A stretch of 64,000 nt of DNA from Acidobacteriota bacterium (GTDB lineage Bacteria; Acidobacteriota; Terriglobia; Bryobacterales; Bryobacteraceae). The stretch covers positions 40,652-104,651 of the forward strand of contig QHXW01000089.1 in the NCBI GenBank assembly GCA_003223115.1, given 5' to 3'. The position numbers and the translations under genes were made by a program. Shown one piece after another: positions 44,977-54,154 of this stretch. Under the pieces are notes generated by a model, which was not told the origin of the DNA, made no database searches, and worked only from the letters and a program-made list of their open reading frames with translations. How positions within the stretch are numbered: position 1 is the first letter of the stretch; every line of letters begins with the position of its first letter.

Positions 44977-45993
44977 GTGCGGCATCGACATCTCATTTCT
45001 TGGTTCCTTCCTTTCGTTTATTCCCTCGCCTGCGCCGGCCAAAAATCTGTTGATCCCGCCGCCTGGGGTTCAAACCACGTTGGACAACCCATTCCGGAGT
45101 ACGTGCATGGAGACGAATGCCTCTTTTGCCATCGCTTCAGTGTCGGCCCGGGCTGGCAGAAAAATGCGCATGGCATCACCGTGCGTCAGGCCGAAGACGC
45201 GCCCGAACTTGCGTCGCTCGTGAAATCCCAGCCGGCGCTCGCCCCGGTCGCGCAACAGATCGATTACTTCCTGGGCAGCCGTCACCACGTGCGTTTTTTG
45301 CACAAGCATGGCTACGGCAAATTCGAGCTGCTCAACACGCGCGCGGGGCTCATTAATCTGCAGCGGGTGATCTCGGCCACGCTGACCGGAAGAGATCTAG
45401 GGCCCGGCGGCAAGCCCCAGGCCTGGGTGAATCTGGAAAAACCGGCGTGGGATCTGGGCAAGTTCGCGGACCGCTGCGCCGGGTGTCACACCACCGCGGT
45501 CGATCCGAAAACGCGCGAATTCACGGCCTTTGGCCTGGATTGTTACGTGTGCCACGGTGACGTCTCGCTCGATCACACGCACGACACCAGCACCATCTGG
45601 CTCTCGAAGAAGCACCAGAATGACGCGCTCTCGGTCACCTCCATTTGCGCGCAATGCCATCTGCGCGCGGGCCATTCGAAAGCCACGGGGCTAGCGTACG
45701 CCGACAATTTTGTCGCCGGCGACAATCTGTTTCAGGACTATCAAGTGGATTTCTCGAGAGCCGATGACCCGGCTCTTAATCCCGGCGACCGGCATGTGTT
45801 CGAGAACGTGCGCGACGTGGTGCTCAACGGCGGTAAGACCACCTGCCTGAGCTGCCATCGCGTGCATGACCAATCCACTTCAAGGCATCGGCTTGTGCTC
45901 ACTGGCCCCATCTGTCTCAACTGCCACCACGCCACGGGGCCCAAGAAGACCGTGAAGCCGTATATCGCACACAGCGAAATCTGCGAATATTGA
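44977..45993 (+). CDS. Six-haem c-type cytochrome
   Basis: 338 residues from the GTG at 44977, six bases after the VOC stop. A signal peptide (LISWFLPFVYSLACAGQ) leads to a body with six CxxCH motifs: CLFCH, CAGCH, CYVCH, CAQCH, CLSCH and CLNCH. Extra His residues (HKHGYG, HHVRFLHK) can serve as distal ligands. The overall shape fits periplasmic multihaem cytochromes that carry or store electrons, or octahaem-like oxidoreductases; no quinone or membrane part is seen. The longer open frame upstream overlaps the VOC gene and is not real. Confidence 0.9.
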   Translation: MRHRHLISWFLPFVYSLACAGQKSVDPAAWGSNHVGQPIPEYVHGDECLFCHRFSVGPGWQKNAHGITVRQAEDAPELASLVKSQPALAPVAQQIDYFLGSRHHVRFLHKHGYGKFELLNTRAGLINLQRVISATLTGRDLGPGGKPQAWVNLEKPAWDLGKFADRCAGCHTTAVDPKTREFTAFGLDCYVCHGDVSLDHTHDTSTIWLSKKHQNDALSVTSICAQCHLRAGHSKATGLAYADNFVAGDNLFQDYQVDFSRADDPALNPGDRHVFENVRDVVLNGGKTTCLSCHRVHDQSTSRHRLVLTGPICLNCHHATGPKKTVKPYIAHSEICEY

Positions 45994-46007
45994 TCACAGA
46001 AGCGCGC

Positions 46008-48041
46008 ATGAAGAGGTTTGCACCGGCTCTACTGATCGCCCTGGCGCTACACGCTCAAGTGTACTCGCCGCGGGTTTTGGTGAAAGACCAGATCGACTCG
46101 TCCGATCTGTCTGGTTTGGTGCGCGGCATCTACGCGCAGGCGCATGCCTCAACGCCCCGTGAAAAGGCCGAGGCCGTCTGGCGGTTCTTCCTGACCGACG
46201 GCCGCTTCGTAAAGCCCGGTTTCTGGTATCACATTGCCGGCTGGGCTTACGAAGAGCCGCAGGGCGAGGTGCTCGATCCGGTGAAGCTGCTTAATAGCTA
46301 CGGCTTCGGTCTGTGCTATCACATCGCTCCGCTGCTTGAGGCCACGTGGAAAGCGGGAGGCTTTGAAGATGCGCGCGTGTGGTTTCTCACGGGCCATACG
46401 GTCGCGGAAGTTTTCTATGACGGCGCTTACCATTACTTCGACTCGGACATGATGGGATATAACGCGATCGGCACGGGCGATCCGCGCCGGCTGCCGGTGG
46501 CTTCCGTGCACCAGATCGAGCAGAACGGGCAGATCATTCTCTCGAAGCTCACGGGTCCGCGCGATGTGGATCGAAAAAGCGTTGAGTATCCCTGGTATCC
46601 CGCGGATGTCCGGGAAGCCGCGATCGACGGTCTCGCCGAATTGTTCACCACAACAGACGATAATCGGCTCTTCCCATTTACCCGGTACTCGGAAGGCCAC
46701 AGCATGGAATTCACGCTGCGGCCCGGCGAACGGATGATCCGCTATTTCCGGCCAGAAGAGGCTGCACTTTTTTATCTGCCCTACAAAAACACGGATAAAG
46801 GCTGGGAGGAATTTCCACAGGAGATCGATCAATATCAGATTCGCACCAAAGACGGCCCGCGCTGTCAAAAGGATGGCCGCTATTGGTCGACTGGGCGGAT
46901 CGAGTATACTCCCCTGCTCTCTGATCCGCACGCGTATTATTCGAAGGCCGCGGGCGAAGCCGTCTTCGAAGTTCTCAGCCCCTACGTGATGATCGACGGC
47001 AAGTTTTCGGTGGAACTGGATCGAGAGGGCAGCGTTGCGTTCGAGACATCCACTGACGGCGGAAAGAGTTGGACCACCGCGGGGCAGATAACCGGGAAGC
47101 ATCTGACAGCTTCGCCGCACGTTGATTCGCATTCCGCGCATGGCGTCCTCACCTCGATCAGCGGGCATTACGGATATCTGCTGAAAGTGCTGACGCCGGA
47201 TGGCGCGCAGATCAACCGGCTGAACATCACAGCGCGATTCCAGGTAAACCCGCGCACGCTGCCCGCGCTGGCGGCCGGGTCGAACGAGTTAGTTTATAGT
47301 GCCGGTGCCGCGGAGCAATGGCGGTCCGTTCCGGTTGCGCCGGAGCGCATCCGGTCAGCCAGCGCGCCATCAACCAGGCGGCAGCAGTTCGCCCAACGCG
47401 CGGACAACATCCGTTACGTGGCCGAACAATCACAGGGATTTCTCGCGGCTGTGGACACCAACCCGGGTTACCTAGTCTTCGAGATCGGCACCCGGAATGG
47501 CGCACCCATCAGCGGTTTTGACGCAGGCGGCCGCTTTCTTGATATTCGCAATGGTGAAGCGCCCGACAAACTCACCGCCGAGGTTCGGCGAACGGCGTAT
47601 CGCTCTGAGGTGCCGCCCGAACATCGAAAGGCCTGGCTTGAATGGGCGCTCAATCCCGAAGGTCCGTACACTGTGCTGTGGCATTACGATCCGGACCTCA
47701 AGTGGAAGGACCGGGCACCTATCGACCGGACGCTCCGCTGGCCCGAAGTCTTCCGCCAGGTGCGTTCACTGCCGCGGGGCACGCGTCAAGCTTACGTGCG
47801 CTACCGCCTCGAAGGAATAGCACTCGATAGTCTGCGGCTGGCCGTCATTTCACCACAGGAGATCAAATCGCCCATCGTCGAAGTAACGCACCTTTGGCAT
47901 GAAGGCGCTCAAGCGCGATCGCACGTGGAGCGTATTAGTGAGCCTTGGCGCGAACACCAGTACCTTGTGCGGACCGGCAAAGCCGCAGCCGTGAAGAACG
48001 ATGCCCTGATCTTCTACTGCCCGCCGAACAGGACGCGATAG
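46008..48041 (+). CDS. Exported transglutaminase-like protein
   Basis: 677 residues from the ATG at 46008 with a signal peptide (KRFAPALLIALALHAQ). FGLCYHIAPLLEATWKAGG, VWFLTGHTVAEVFYDGAYHYFDSDM supply a Cys, His and Asp in the order and spacing of the transglutaminase-like (papain-type) triad. The C-terminal half (~330-670) is beta-rich with a likely carbohydrate-binding or Ig-like fold (DREGSVAFETSTDGGKSW). Crosslinking or peptide-cleaving activity is possible. The gene follows the cytochrome gene closely and precedes the kelch gene. Confidence 0.75.
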   Translation: MKRFAPALLIALALHAQVYSPRVLVKDQIDSSDLSGLVRGIYAQAHASTPREKAEAVWRFFLTDGRFVKPGFWYHIAGWAYEEPQGEVLDPVKLLNSYGFGLCYHIAPLLEATWKAGGFEDARVWFLTGHTVAEVFYDGAYHYFDSDMMGYNAIGTGDPRRLPVASVHQIEQNGQIILSKLTGPRDVDRKSVEYPWYPADVREAAIDGLAELFTTTDDNRLFPFTRYSEGHSMEFTLRPGERMIRYFRPEEAALFYLPYKNTDKGWEEFPQEIDQYQIRTKDGPRCQKDGRYWSTGRIEYTPLLSDPHAYYSKAAGEAVFEVLSPYVMIDGKFSVELDREGSVAFETSTDGGKSWTTAGQITGKHLTASPHVDSHSAHGVLTSISGHYGYLLKVLTPDGAQINRLNITARFQVNPRTLPALAAGSNELVYSAGAAEQWRSVPVAPERIRSASAPSTRRQQFAQRADNIRYVAEQSQGFLAAVDTNPGYLVFEIGTRNGAPISGFDAGGRFLDIRNGEAPDKLTAEVRRTAYRSEVPPEHRKAWLEWALNPEGPYTVLWHYDPDLKWKDRAPIDRTLRWPEVFRQVRSLPRGTRQAYVRYRLEGIALDSLRLAVISPQEIKSPIVEVTHLWHEGAQARSHVERISEPWREHQYLVRTGKAAAVKNDALIFYCPPNRTR

Positions 48042-48110
48042 CAGGGTTCGTAGATGGGCCTTGTTCACATCCCAGATGCCACAGCCGGCGTTTTGTTATC
48101 CTGAACTTCC

Positions 48111-50510
48111 GTGCATTTCGCTTCTTGTATCGTCGTACTGACGTTACCGGTGATCCTAAGTTCAGCCGCCACGCTGCCGCCCAACCGGTGGGTGGAAATT
48201 CGCAAAGATGCAGCCGGCGCGCGTCCCGGCAGCGCGATCCGCTACGTTCCGGAATCACACGCATTTTTTCTCTGGGGATTCATGAACGACGCTCCGGAAC
48301 TGTTGCAAGAGCAACCGCTCATGCAGATTCCTGAATACGATATGGTCACGTTCGATCCGGATGAGGGCCGCTGGCGGAATCATTTCCCCGTCGAATGGGA
48401 GGAGCAATGGAGCAAACGCCTGCCGCTGGCATACATCCCGCGAACTTACTCCGGCATTACCAGCGGCAGCGAGCGCACCGTGCTGCGCGGTCCCACCAAC
48501 GAGAAAGAAGGCGCGCCGCGGCCGGATCTCAATATTGTCTTCGACCAGGTGGTGTACTTTCCGCCCATTCAATCGCTTGTCTACTTCACCGGCGGGCTGA
48601 CCGCGGCCTACGACCCGAAGCTGCGGCGCTGGCGCGATCTCACGCCGAGGCACTCGCCACCGCCGGTGCTGGGAGGATCTCTGGCGTACGATCCAGTGCA
48701 TGAAACCATTGTGCTCTCGGGCGGCGGTCACGTAGCCGAGCCCGCGCCTGATGGCAAAGTTGCCGGTTACACGGGCACCTGGGTCTATGATCCGAAGTCC
48801 AACGATTGGCGCGAACTGACATCCGGCGTCAAACCCCCGCCGCGCATGAACACCCGCATGATCACCGACACCCGCAATCAGATGCTGGTGCTTTTCGGTG
48901 GCGATGGGCAAAGCCACTATCTTGCCGACACGTGGCTGTTCGATCTCAAGTCACTCACGTGGCGTGAATCCCGCGCACCGGGTCCGGAGGCTCGCGCCGG
49001 CCACTTCACGGTTTATGATCCCGAAACCGGATGGATGATCATCGGCGGCGGATACAATCGGCGCGATCTCACAGATATGTGGGCCTACGACGCCCGCGAA
49101 GACCGCTGGCGCCAGCTCGCCGGCACGGTTTCCGCAGGATTCTATCTCTCGGCTGATACCGCTCCGGAAAAACGGTTGATTGTGCTGGCCACTGCCACGC
49201 GCAAACCGGACGATCGTATGTCCTGCAATATTTTGTTCCCGGTGCGCACTACTTACGCCTACCAAATTGAAGCGCAAAATATTGTGCAAGCGGTTGATCC
49301 GCAGCCGCACCTTGCCATGGCCAAACGCCCGGCCGAAGAGGCAACTATCGGGACGCCGCCAGATGACGCGCGACGGCGTACTCAAGCTGACCGGCTGGAG
49401 AATCTTCCGGCGAATCGCTGGGTGCTGCTCCCGCATCCAGGCCGGGCCGCTCCCACGCGCACCTGGGGCAGCGCGACGTTCGATACGGATCGTGAACGCA
49501 TCCTCTACTGGGGCGGCGGTCATTGCGGCTATGGCGGCAGCGATGTCGACGCATACGACGTTAATGAGCACACATGGCGCTCGAGTGATCTCGCGCCGGA
49601 GTATCCAGAGCGCCTCTGGAATCACGGCGTGCGCGAAGCGGGCGTTACCTTCGGCGGCAGACCATGGATGGAGCACGGGCGGCGCATCTACGCTTACGAT
49701 CCCGTCAGCCACAAAATGATCGTCGTGCGGCGTTTGCGGCTCACCGCGGGTTACGAGCCTGGGATTTGCGGCCAGTCGCCCAAGACAGGCGCGGCACCTG
49801 ATGCGCTGGTGCAGCCGCAGTCTTCACATGTTCGGTTCCTTACCTGGATGTTTGACCCGGATACTGCAAAATGGCGACTCGCGGGCGAGGCTCCGCAAGG
49901 TGTCGATACTCTGGCGTCGACGCCGCAAGGCGTGGTGGGAATCAACGTGGATTGGCCCGCTCGCTTGAATGACGCCGGCTATCAATGGCCGTGGAGTCCC
50001 GCGAGTCCCCATCAAGACACGGCAATCTATCTGTATCGCGCGGCGCAAAATCGCTGGGAGCGGCTCAACAGCAAAGCCGATCCGTCGCCCCAGAATCTTT
50101 ACGAGACCACCAGCCTGGCGTATGACACCAAACGCGATCAGGTGATTCTGCACGGGGGCGGCTTGAAGCGCGACGAACTCTGGACCTTTGACTTCGCTAC
50201 TCGCCGCTGGCGGAACATGCAGGCGAAAGTTGCATCACCGGATGGTCTGCCGCCCGCCGCCACACGGGAGGCCGTCTATCTTCCGCGCCAGGAAATTTTC
50301 CTGACTTCTGGCGATGGCGCCTGGTTCTGGAGACCGGGTGAGAACACCTGGCATCGTGTCGAGATTCCTTTTGAAGGCACTCCATCCCAGGTGGGTCAGA
50401 ACCGCGCCATGGTCTACGACGCGAAGCGAGACCTGGTGCTATTGGTGGTCGGGGAGCGCGGCGACAACGGCCTCGCTCAGGTGTACGGGTTGCGCTATAG
50501 GGAGAAGTGA
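48111..50510 (+). CDS. Exported kelch-repeat protein
   Basis: 799 residues from the GTG at 48111 with a signal peptide (MHFASCIVVLTLPVILSSA). At least eight kelch-type blades are visible, each with the paired Gly and the spaced Tyr/Trp: GGSLAYDPVHETIVLSGGG, TWVYDPKSNDWREL, MLVLFGGDG, TWLFDLKSLTWRES, MIIGGGY, MWAYDAREDRWRQL, ILYWGGGHCGYGGSDVDAYDV, IYAYDPVSHKM, LWTFDFATRRWRNM. Such beta-propellers bind partners or, in some families, oxidise sugars with copper; a copper radical site (Tyr-Cys) was not identified. Role unknown. Confidence 0.85.
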   Translation: MHFASCIVVLTLPVILSSAATLPPNRWVEIRKDAAGARPGSAIRYVPESHAFFLWGFMNDAPELLQEQPLMQIPEYDMVTFDPDEGRWRNHFPVEWEEQWSKRLPLAYIPRTYSGITSGSERTVLRGPTNEKEGAPRPDLNIVFDQVVYFPPIQSLVYFTGGLTAAYDPKLRRWRDLTPRHSPPPVLGGSLAYDPVHETIVLSGGGHVAEPAPDGKVAGYTGTWVYDPKSNDWRELTSGVKPPPRMNTRMITDTRNQMLVLFGGDGQSHYLADTWLFDLKSLTWRESRAPGPEARAGHFTVYDPETGWMIIGGGYNRRDLTDMWAYDAREDRWRQLAGTVSAGFYLSADTAPEKRLIVLATATRKPDDRMSCNILFPVRTTYAYQIEAQNIVQAVDPQPHLAMAKRPAEEATIGTPPDDARRRTQADRLENLPANRWVLLPHPGRAAPTRTWGSATFDTDRERILYWGGGHCGYGGSDVDAYDVNEHTWRSSDLAPEYPERLWNHGVREAGVTFGGRPWMEHGRRIYAYDPVSHKMIVVRRLRLTAGYEPGICGQSPKTGAAPDALVQPQSSHVRFLTWMFDPDTAKWRLAGEAPQGVDTLASTPQGVVGINVDWPARLNDAGYQWPWSPASPHQDTAIYLYRAAQNRWERLNSKADPSPQNLYETTSLAYDTKRDQVILHGGGLKRDELWTFDFATRRWRNMQAKVASPDGLPPAATREAVYLPRQEIFLTSGDGAWFWRPGENTWHRVEIPFEGTPSQVGQNRAMVYDAKRDLVLLVVGERGDNGLAQVYGLRYREK

Positions 50511-50535
50511 AATGAGCAGACGGGAGAGAGGCTGT

Positions 50536-51375
50536 CTACTCCGCACCGTAGTTGATCTCAAGCTTACGCACTTTTCGTGCCGCGAGATACAGACCTGCGA
50601 GCGTCACCAGCAGTAATCCCGGCACGGCCAGATACGGCGGAGTGGCATTGGCATTGATGGCCAGAAACGCCCATTTGCTCCGCAGCGGCGCTTCGAGCGG
50701 GCACAGCGACTGCAGATAGAAAATCACGCTGATTTTCTTGAGCGCAGCCGGCAGAAACGGATTGAGACCCTCCCAGACGAGCACGATCGCAGCCGGGATC
50801 ATTGGGTTGTTAAACAAGAAGCTCATCAACAGAAACACGCCCCCGTAGCCGATACACGCGAGAGCTGTGATTCCGAGATACGCCGCCACATGCTCCAATC
50901 CTCCGCCCTCGAGCAGATACTGCCGGACCACTTGTGGGTGAATGTGCCAATAGAGACCCGCGAGAGAAAGCGCGGCACTCGTGCCGAAAATAACCACGGT
51001 CGTGACGACGCCCGACAAATATTTTCCCGCCAGCAGCACTTCGCGCCGCACCGGCGTCAGAAGGTAATAGTGCAGGCTCTTCTCGAGCATCTCGCCTCGA
51101 AACAGGTTCATGAAAACGCCCACGCAGCCGAAAAAGACCGCCAGCCGCAGGAAGAAGAACTGGAACACAGTGGCAAAGATGAGATTGTCCTGGCCCAGAT
51201 CGCACACGCGGCCGTGCCGTAGACGTTCGAATGAATGCCCGGCGAACAGCAGGACCGGCGCTAACGCCAGCAGGTAGATCCAAAGACCGCGCCTCGCAAG
51301 GAAATTTTTCTTGATCTCGAGCCGCATGATGGCCATCACCTGCTCGCGCCAGAGGTTCCCGGAATCAGAGTTCAT
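50536..51375 (-). CDS. ABC-2-type transporter permease
   Basis: 279 residues, six predicted membrane segments (residues ~28-50, 68-86, 115-135, 160-185, 200-220, 245-262). The pattern with [22 protein letters not shown] after the second segment is typical of ABC-2 permeases of exporters. It starts directly after the ATPase gene (overlap of four bases), forming the second exporter pair of the operon. Substrate unknown. It is the last gene; no terminator hairpin was evident downstream. Confidence 0.85.
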   Translation of the reverse strand: MNSDSGNLWREQVMAIMRLEIKKNFLARRGLWIYLLALAPVLLFAGHSFERLRHGRVCDLGQDNLIFATVFQFFFLRLAVFFGCVGVFMNLFRGEMLEKSLHYYLLTPVRREVLLAGKYLSGVVTTVVIFGTSAALSLAGLYWHIHPQVVRQYLLEGGGLEHVAAYLGITALACIGYGGVFLLMSFLFNNPMIPAAIVLVWEGLNPFLPAALKKISVIFYLQSLCPLEAPLRSKWAFLAINANATPPYLAVPGLLLVTLAGLYLAARKVRKLEINYGAE

Positions 51376-52319
51376 ATCGATCCTCCGTCCGGTCCGATCA
51401 AGTACTGATACACCGAATGCACGTCGTCATCGGCCGGAGCGACCGATTCCAGATCCACACCGTCCAGCACCAGCCTGTTGAGCGCCAAGTAAAACTCGTC
51501 GGGATCGCGCGTGCGCACAAGCAATCCTTTACCATCGGCATGCACTCGCGCTTCAACCACGCTCGATTGTTCGAAGATACGCGAGGCCAGACGTCCCGGC
51601 CGCTCGCAGCGAATCAGAATTTGCATGGGGTGCTCTTCTACTTCGGTGCGTACACCGTGAATCTGGCCCTCGGCGACAACGTAGCCGCTGGACAGAAGAA
51701 TTACTTGATCGGAAATCGCGTCCACTTCGTGCAGGATGTGGCTGGAGATGATGACGTGCACGCCTTCCTCGGCGAGTGAGCGGAATAACGCGATGGTTTC
51801 GGCGCGGACCAAAGGGTCGAGGCCGTTTAGCGGTTCATCCAGCACCAGCACCAGCGGCCAGTGCGAAATCGCCTGCGCCAGTTTGATCCGCTGCCGCATA
51901 CCTTTGCTGTACCCTGCGACTTTGCGGTCCGCGGCGTCGGTCAGTCTCACACGCTCGAGCGCATGCTGCGTCAGATCGCGCGCCTCGCTGTCTGTTTTTC
52001 CGTGCAGACGCAAATACGAGTGCACGAACTGGTAACCGGTGATTCCGCGCGGGAACGAATCGTATTGCGTGCAGTAGCCCAAAAAACGGAACAGCGCCTC
52101 GGGTTGATCCGGCGGAACGCCCAGCACCCGGATGGTGCCCTGCGTAGGACACAGTAGCCCTGTCATCAAATTCATGAGCGTGGTCTTGCCGGAGCCGTTC
52201 GGTCCCACAAGGCTCGTGATCCCAGGCGGAATCGTGAGATTTACACGATTCACGCCAAGAACTTCGCCATAGAACTTCGAGACGTTCTCGAACGTGATCT
52301 GCCGGTCCTTGTTGCTCAC
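51372..52319 (-). CDS. ABC transporter ATP-binding protein (exporter, pair 2)
   Basis: 315 residues. Walker [13 protein letters not shown]-loop CTQYDSFPR, signature [13 protein letters not shown] (the K-G-M variant common in ABC-2 exporters), Walker [13 protein letters not shown] and H-loop SSHILHE are present. The C-terminal ~95 residues ([17 protein letters not shown]...) form a regulatory domain often found in antibiotic- or lipid-export ATPases. Start overlaps the permease of pair 1 by four bases. Confidence 0.92.
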   Translation of the reverse strand: MSNKDRQITFENVSKFYGEVLGVNRVNLTIPPGITSLVGPNGSGKTTLMNLMTGLLCPTQGTIRVLGVPPDQPEALFRFLGYCTQYDSFPRGITGYQFVHSYLRLHGKTDSEARDLTQHALERVRLTDAADRKVAGYSKGMRQRIKLAQAISHWPLVLVLDEPLNGLDPLVRAETIALFRSLAEEGVHVIISSHILHEVDAISDQVILLSSGYVVAEGQIHGVRTEVEEHPMQILIRCERPGRLASRIFEQSSVVEARVHADGKGLLVRTRDPDEFYLALNRLVLDGVDLESVAPADDDVHSVYQYLIGPDGGSI

Positions 52320-53182
52320 CGCACCACCTCAACCGCGCGAACCTTGCGTCCTAATAGCGCCAGGCACGCCCAACAAATCAGGCCGAGCACGATCCAGGCA
52401 GAAGCCGCCGTGATGTCCGATCCCTCCTCCAGGCGGAACAATTGGCGCCAGATTGTTTCGAGCAAGTACATCAGATTGATTAACTTGCCCCAGTGGACAT
52501 CAAGCACTGCATTAATTGCCTCGCCAAACCCGGCCGCCACGAAGAAAACCGCCAGCAGCAGAGCGCCGGCAGCGATCCGCCATTTGATCCAGGCGGAGAG
52601 CGCTAGTGCCAGCAGGGCAATGATGAGGATCCAGATCACGGCACCGACGAAGATGGCCCACGCGATCCACGCATTGTCGATGGACCAGGTCCACCCCATC
52701 AGACTCGAATGAACGAGGAACAGGATGAGGCCCGGAACCCATGTGATGAGAGACAACAGCATGATCAGAACCGCCATCTTGCCCACTACGTATTCCGCAC
52801 GTGAAAACGGTCGTGACAAATAGAGCGGCAGCGCCCGGTTCGTCAAGTCGCTCGAGACCAGACTCGGCCCGACGAAAGCCGTCAGGATGAAAGCCAGTCC
52901 TGCCTGGAAATTCAGGAAATTGAGAAAAAACTTGCCGTCGATGGTAATGGGAGAGCCGACGCGATTGGCTTGCACCAATTGCGCCAGAGACGCGAAATTA
53001 TCCGCCACGTAGATGAGTGACAGGAAAATCATCGGCGGCACGAAGCACAGAACAAAAAATGCCGTCATGATCTTCGACTGAAATAAACCGCGGTACGCGT
53101 AGCGTGGAATGATGGCGAAGCGTGACCACTCGGAGGTTTGCGGCCCGTCGTAGCCGTGGTAGCTGCGCTTATAGACGGCCAT
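52316..53182 (-). CDS. ABC-2-type transporter permease (pair 1)
   Basis: 288 residues, six membrane segments. [19 protein letters not shown] at the N-terminus is a conserved cytoplasmic start of this ABC-2 subfamily. [19 protein letters not shown] is the amphipathic/coupling segment. Overlaps the ATPase genes on both sides by four and fourteen bases, so the four genes are translated together. Confidence 0.88.
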   Translation of the reverse strand: MAVYKRSYHGYDGPQTSEWSRFAIIPRYAYRGLFQSKIMTAFFVLCFVPPMIFLSLIYVADNFASLAQLVQANRVGSPITIDGKFFLNFLNFQAGLAFILTAFVGPSLVSSDLTNRALPLYLSRPFSRAEYVVGKMAVLIMLLSLITWVPGLILFLVHSSLMGWTWSIDNAWIAWAIFVGAVIWILIIALLALALSAWIKWRIAAGALLLAVFFVAAGFGEAINAVLDVHWGKLINLMYLLETIWRQLFRLEEGSDITAASAWIVLGLICWACLALLGRKVRAVEVVR

Positions 53183-54137
53183 TAGCGGCTCCTTGTCTCG
53201 CGGTCGGCGCGGCTCCAGCCAGATCGCTGTCCATGGCTTTGAGGAAAATATCTTCCAGGCTGTCGCGCCTGTAGTTCAACCGGCGGATCTGCACGTTCTG
53301 CTCTGCCGCCACGCGATACAGATCTCGCAGCTCGATGCCTTCGGAAAGAATCATCTTCAGCCGATTGTGCCCCGTCGCGGCGCAGGCGCAACCCAGGCTC
53401 TCGATCGCGGAGGCAAACGTTCCGTTGGCTCCAAGGACCTCCATCTCGATGAACTTGCGGTTGGCGCGGCGCTCTTCCTCGAGATTCGAATAATGGACAA
53501 TCTTGCCCTGCTTCAGGATGAGGACCTCTTCGCAGGTCTCCTCTACATCGCGCAGCAGATGGGAGGACAAGATGATATGCATCCCGCCCGACTCGCGCAT
53601 TTCACGGATCAGGCGGATCATGCGTTGCCGCGCGGGCGGATCGAGTCCGTTGGTGGGCTCATCGAGGATCAGCAATTTCGGACCGTGCGCGATGGCCTGC
53701 GCCAGCTTCGCAAGCTGCTTCATGCCAAGTGAGTACGTGCCGACTTTGCGGTAGCGCGCTTCACCCAAGCCCACGTAAAACAGCGCCTCGTGCGCGCGTT
53801 CGAGCGCCGCATCCGCCGGCAGGCCTGAAAGCTCGGCCATCAAGCGCACGTAGCTGACCGCGTTCATGTTGGCGATGAAGGCGTCATTTTCCGGCATGTA
53901 GCCGATCATGCTGCGCGCACGGCGAATTTCGGTGCGGATGTCCAGGCCGAAAACTCGAGCGGTGCCCACGGCCGGCGCATGGAAACCGATCAGGGCATTG
54001 ATCAGCGTCGATTTCCCTGCCCCGTTAGGTCCCAGCAGTCCGATGGTTCGGGCGGAAAGCGCGCACTTGAGATCGTGCAGTATGCGCCTTCCTCCGAGAT
54101 CTACCGAGAGGCCGTCGAGTTCGACAACCGGCTGCAT
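53169..54137 (-). CDS. ABC transporter ATP-binding protein (exporter, pair 1)
   Basis: 322 residues. Walker [12 protein letters not shown], signature [13 protein letters not shown], Walker [15 protein letters not shown] and H-loop SSHLLRD are intact. The C-terminal extension carries [16 protein letters not shown], the typical end of ABC-2-exporter ATPases. The gene begins 17 bases after the FecR-type gene stop, so the transporter set belongs to the sigma factor/FecR operon. Exported substrate unknown; lipids, peptides or surface polymers are possible. Confidence 0.92.
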   Translation of the reverse strand: MQPVVELDGLSVDLGGRRILHDLKCALSARTIGLLGPNGAGKSTLINALIGFHAPAVGTARVFGLDIRTEIRRARSMIGYMPENDAFIANMNAVSYVRLMAELSGLPADAALERAHEALFYVGLGEARYRKVGTYSLGMKQLAKLAQAIAHGPKLLILDEPTNGLDPPARQRMIRLIREMRESGGMHIILSSHLLRDVEETCEEVLILKQGKIVHYSNLEEERRANRKFIEMEVLGANGTFASAIESLGCACAATGHNRLKMILSEGIELRDLYRVAAEQNVQIRRLNYRRDSLEDIFLKAMDSDLAGAAPTARQGAANGRL

Positions 54138-54154
54138 CGTCTGGTCGATTCTCC

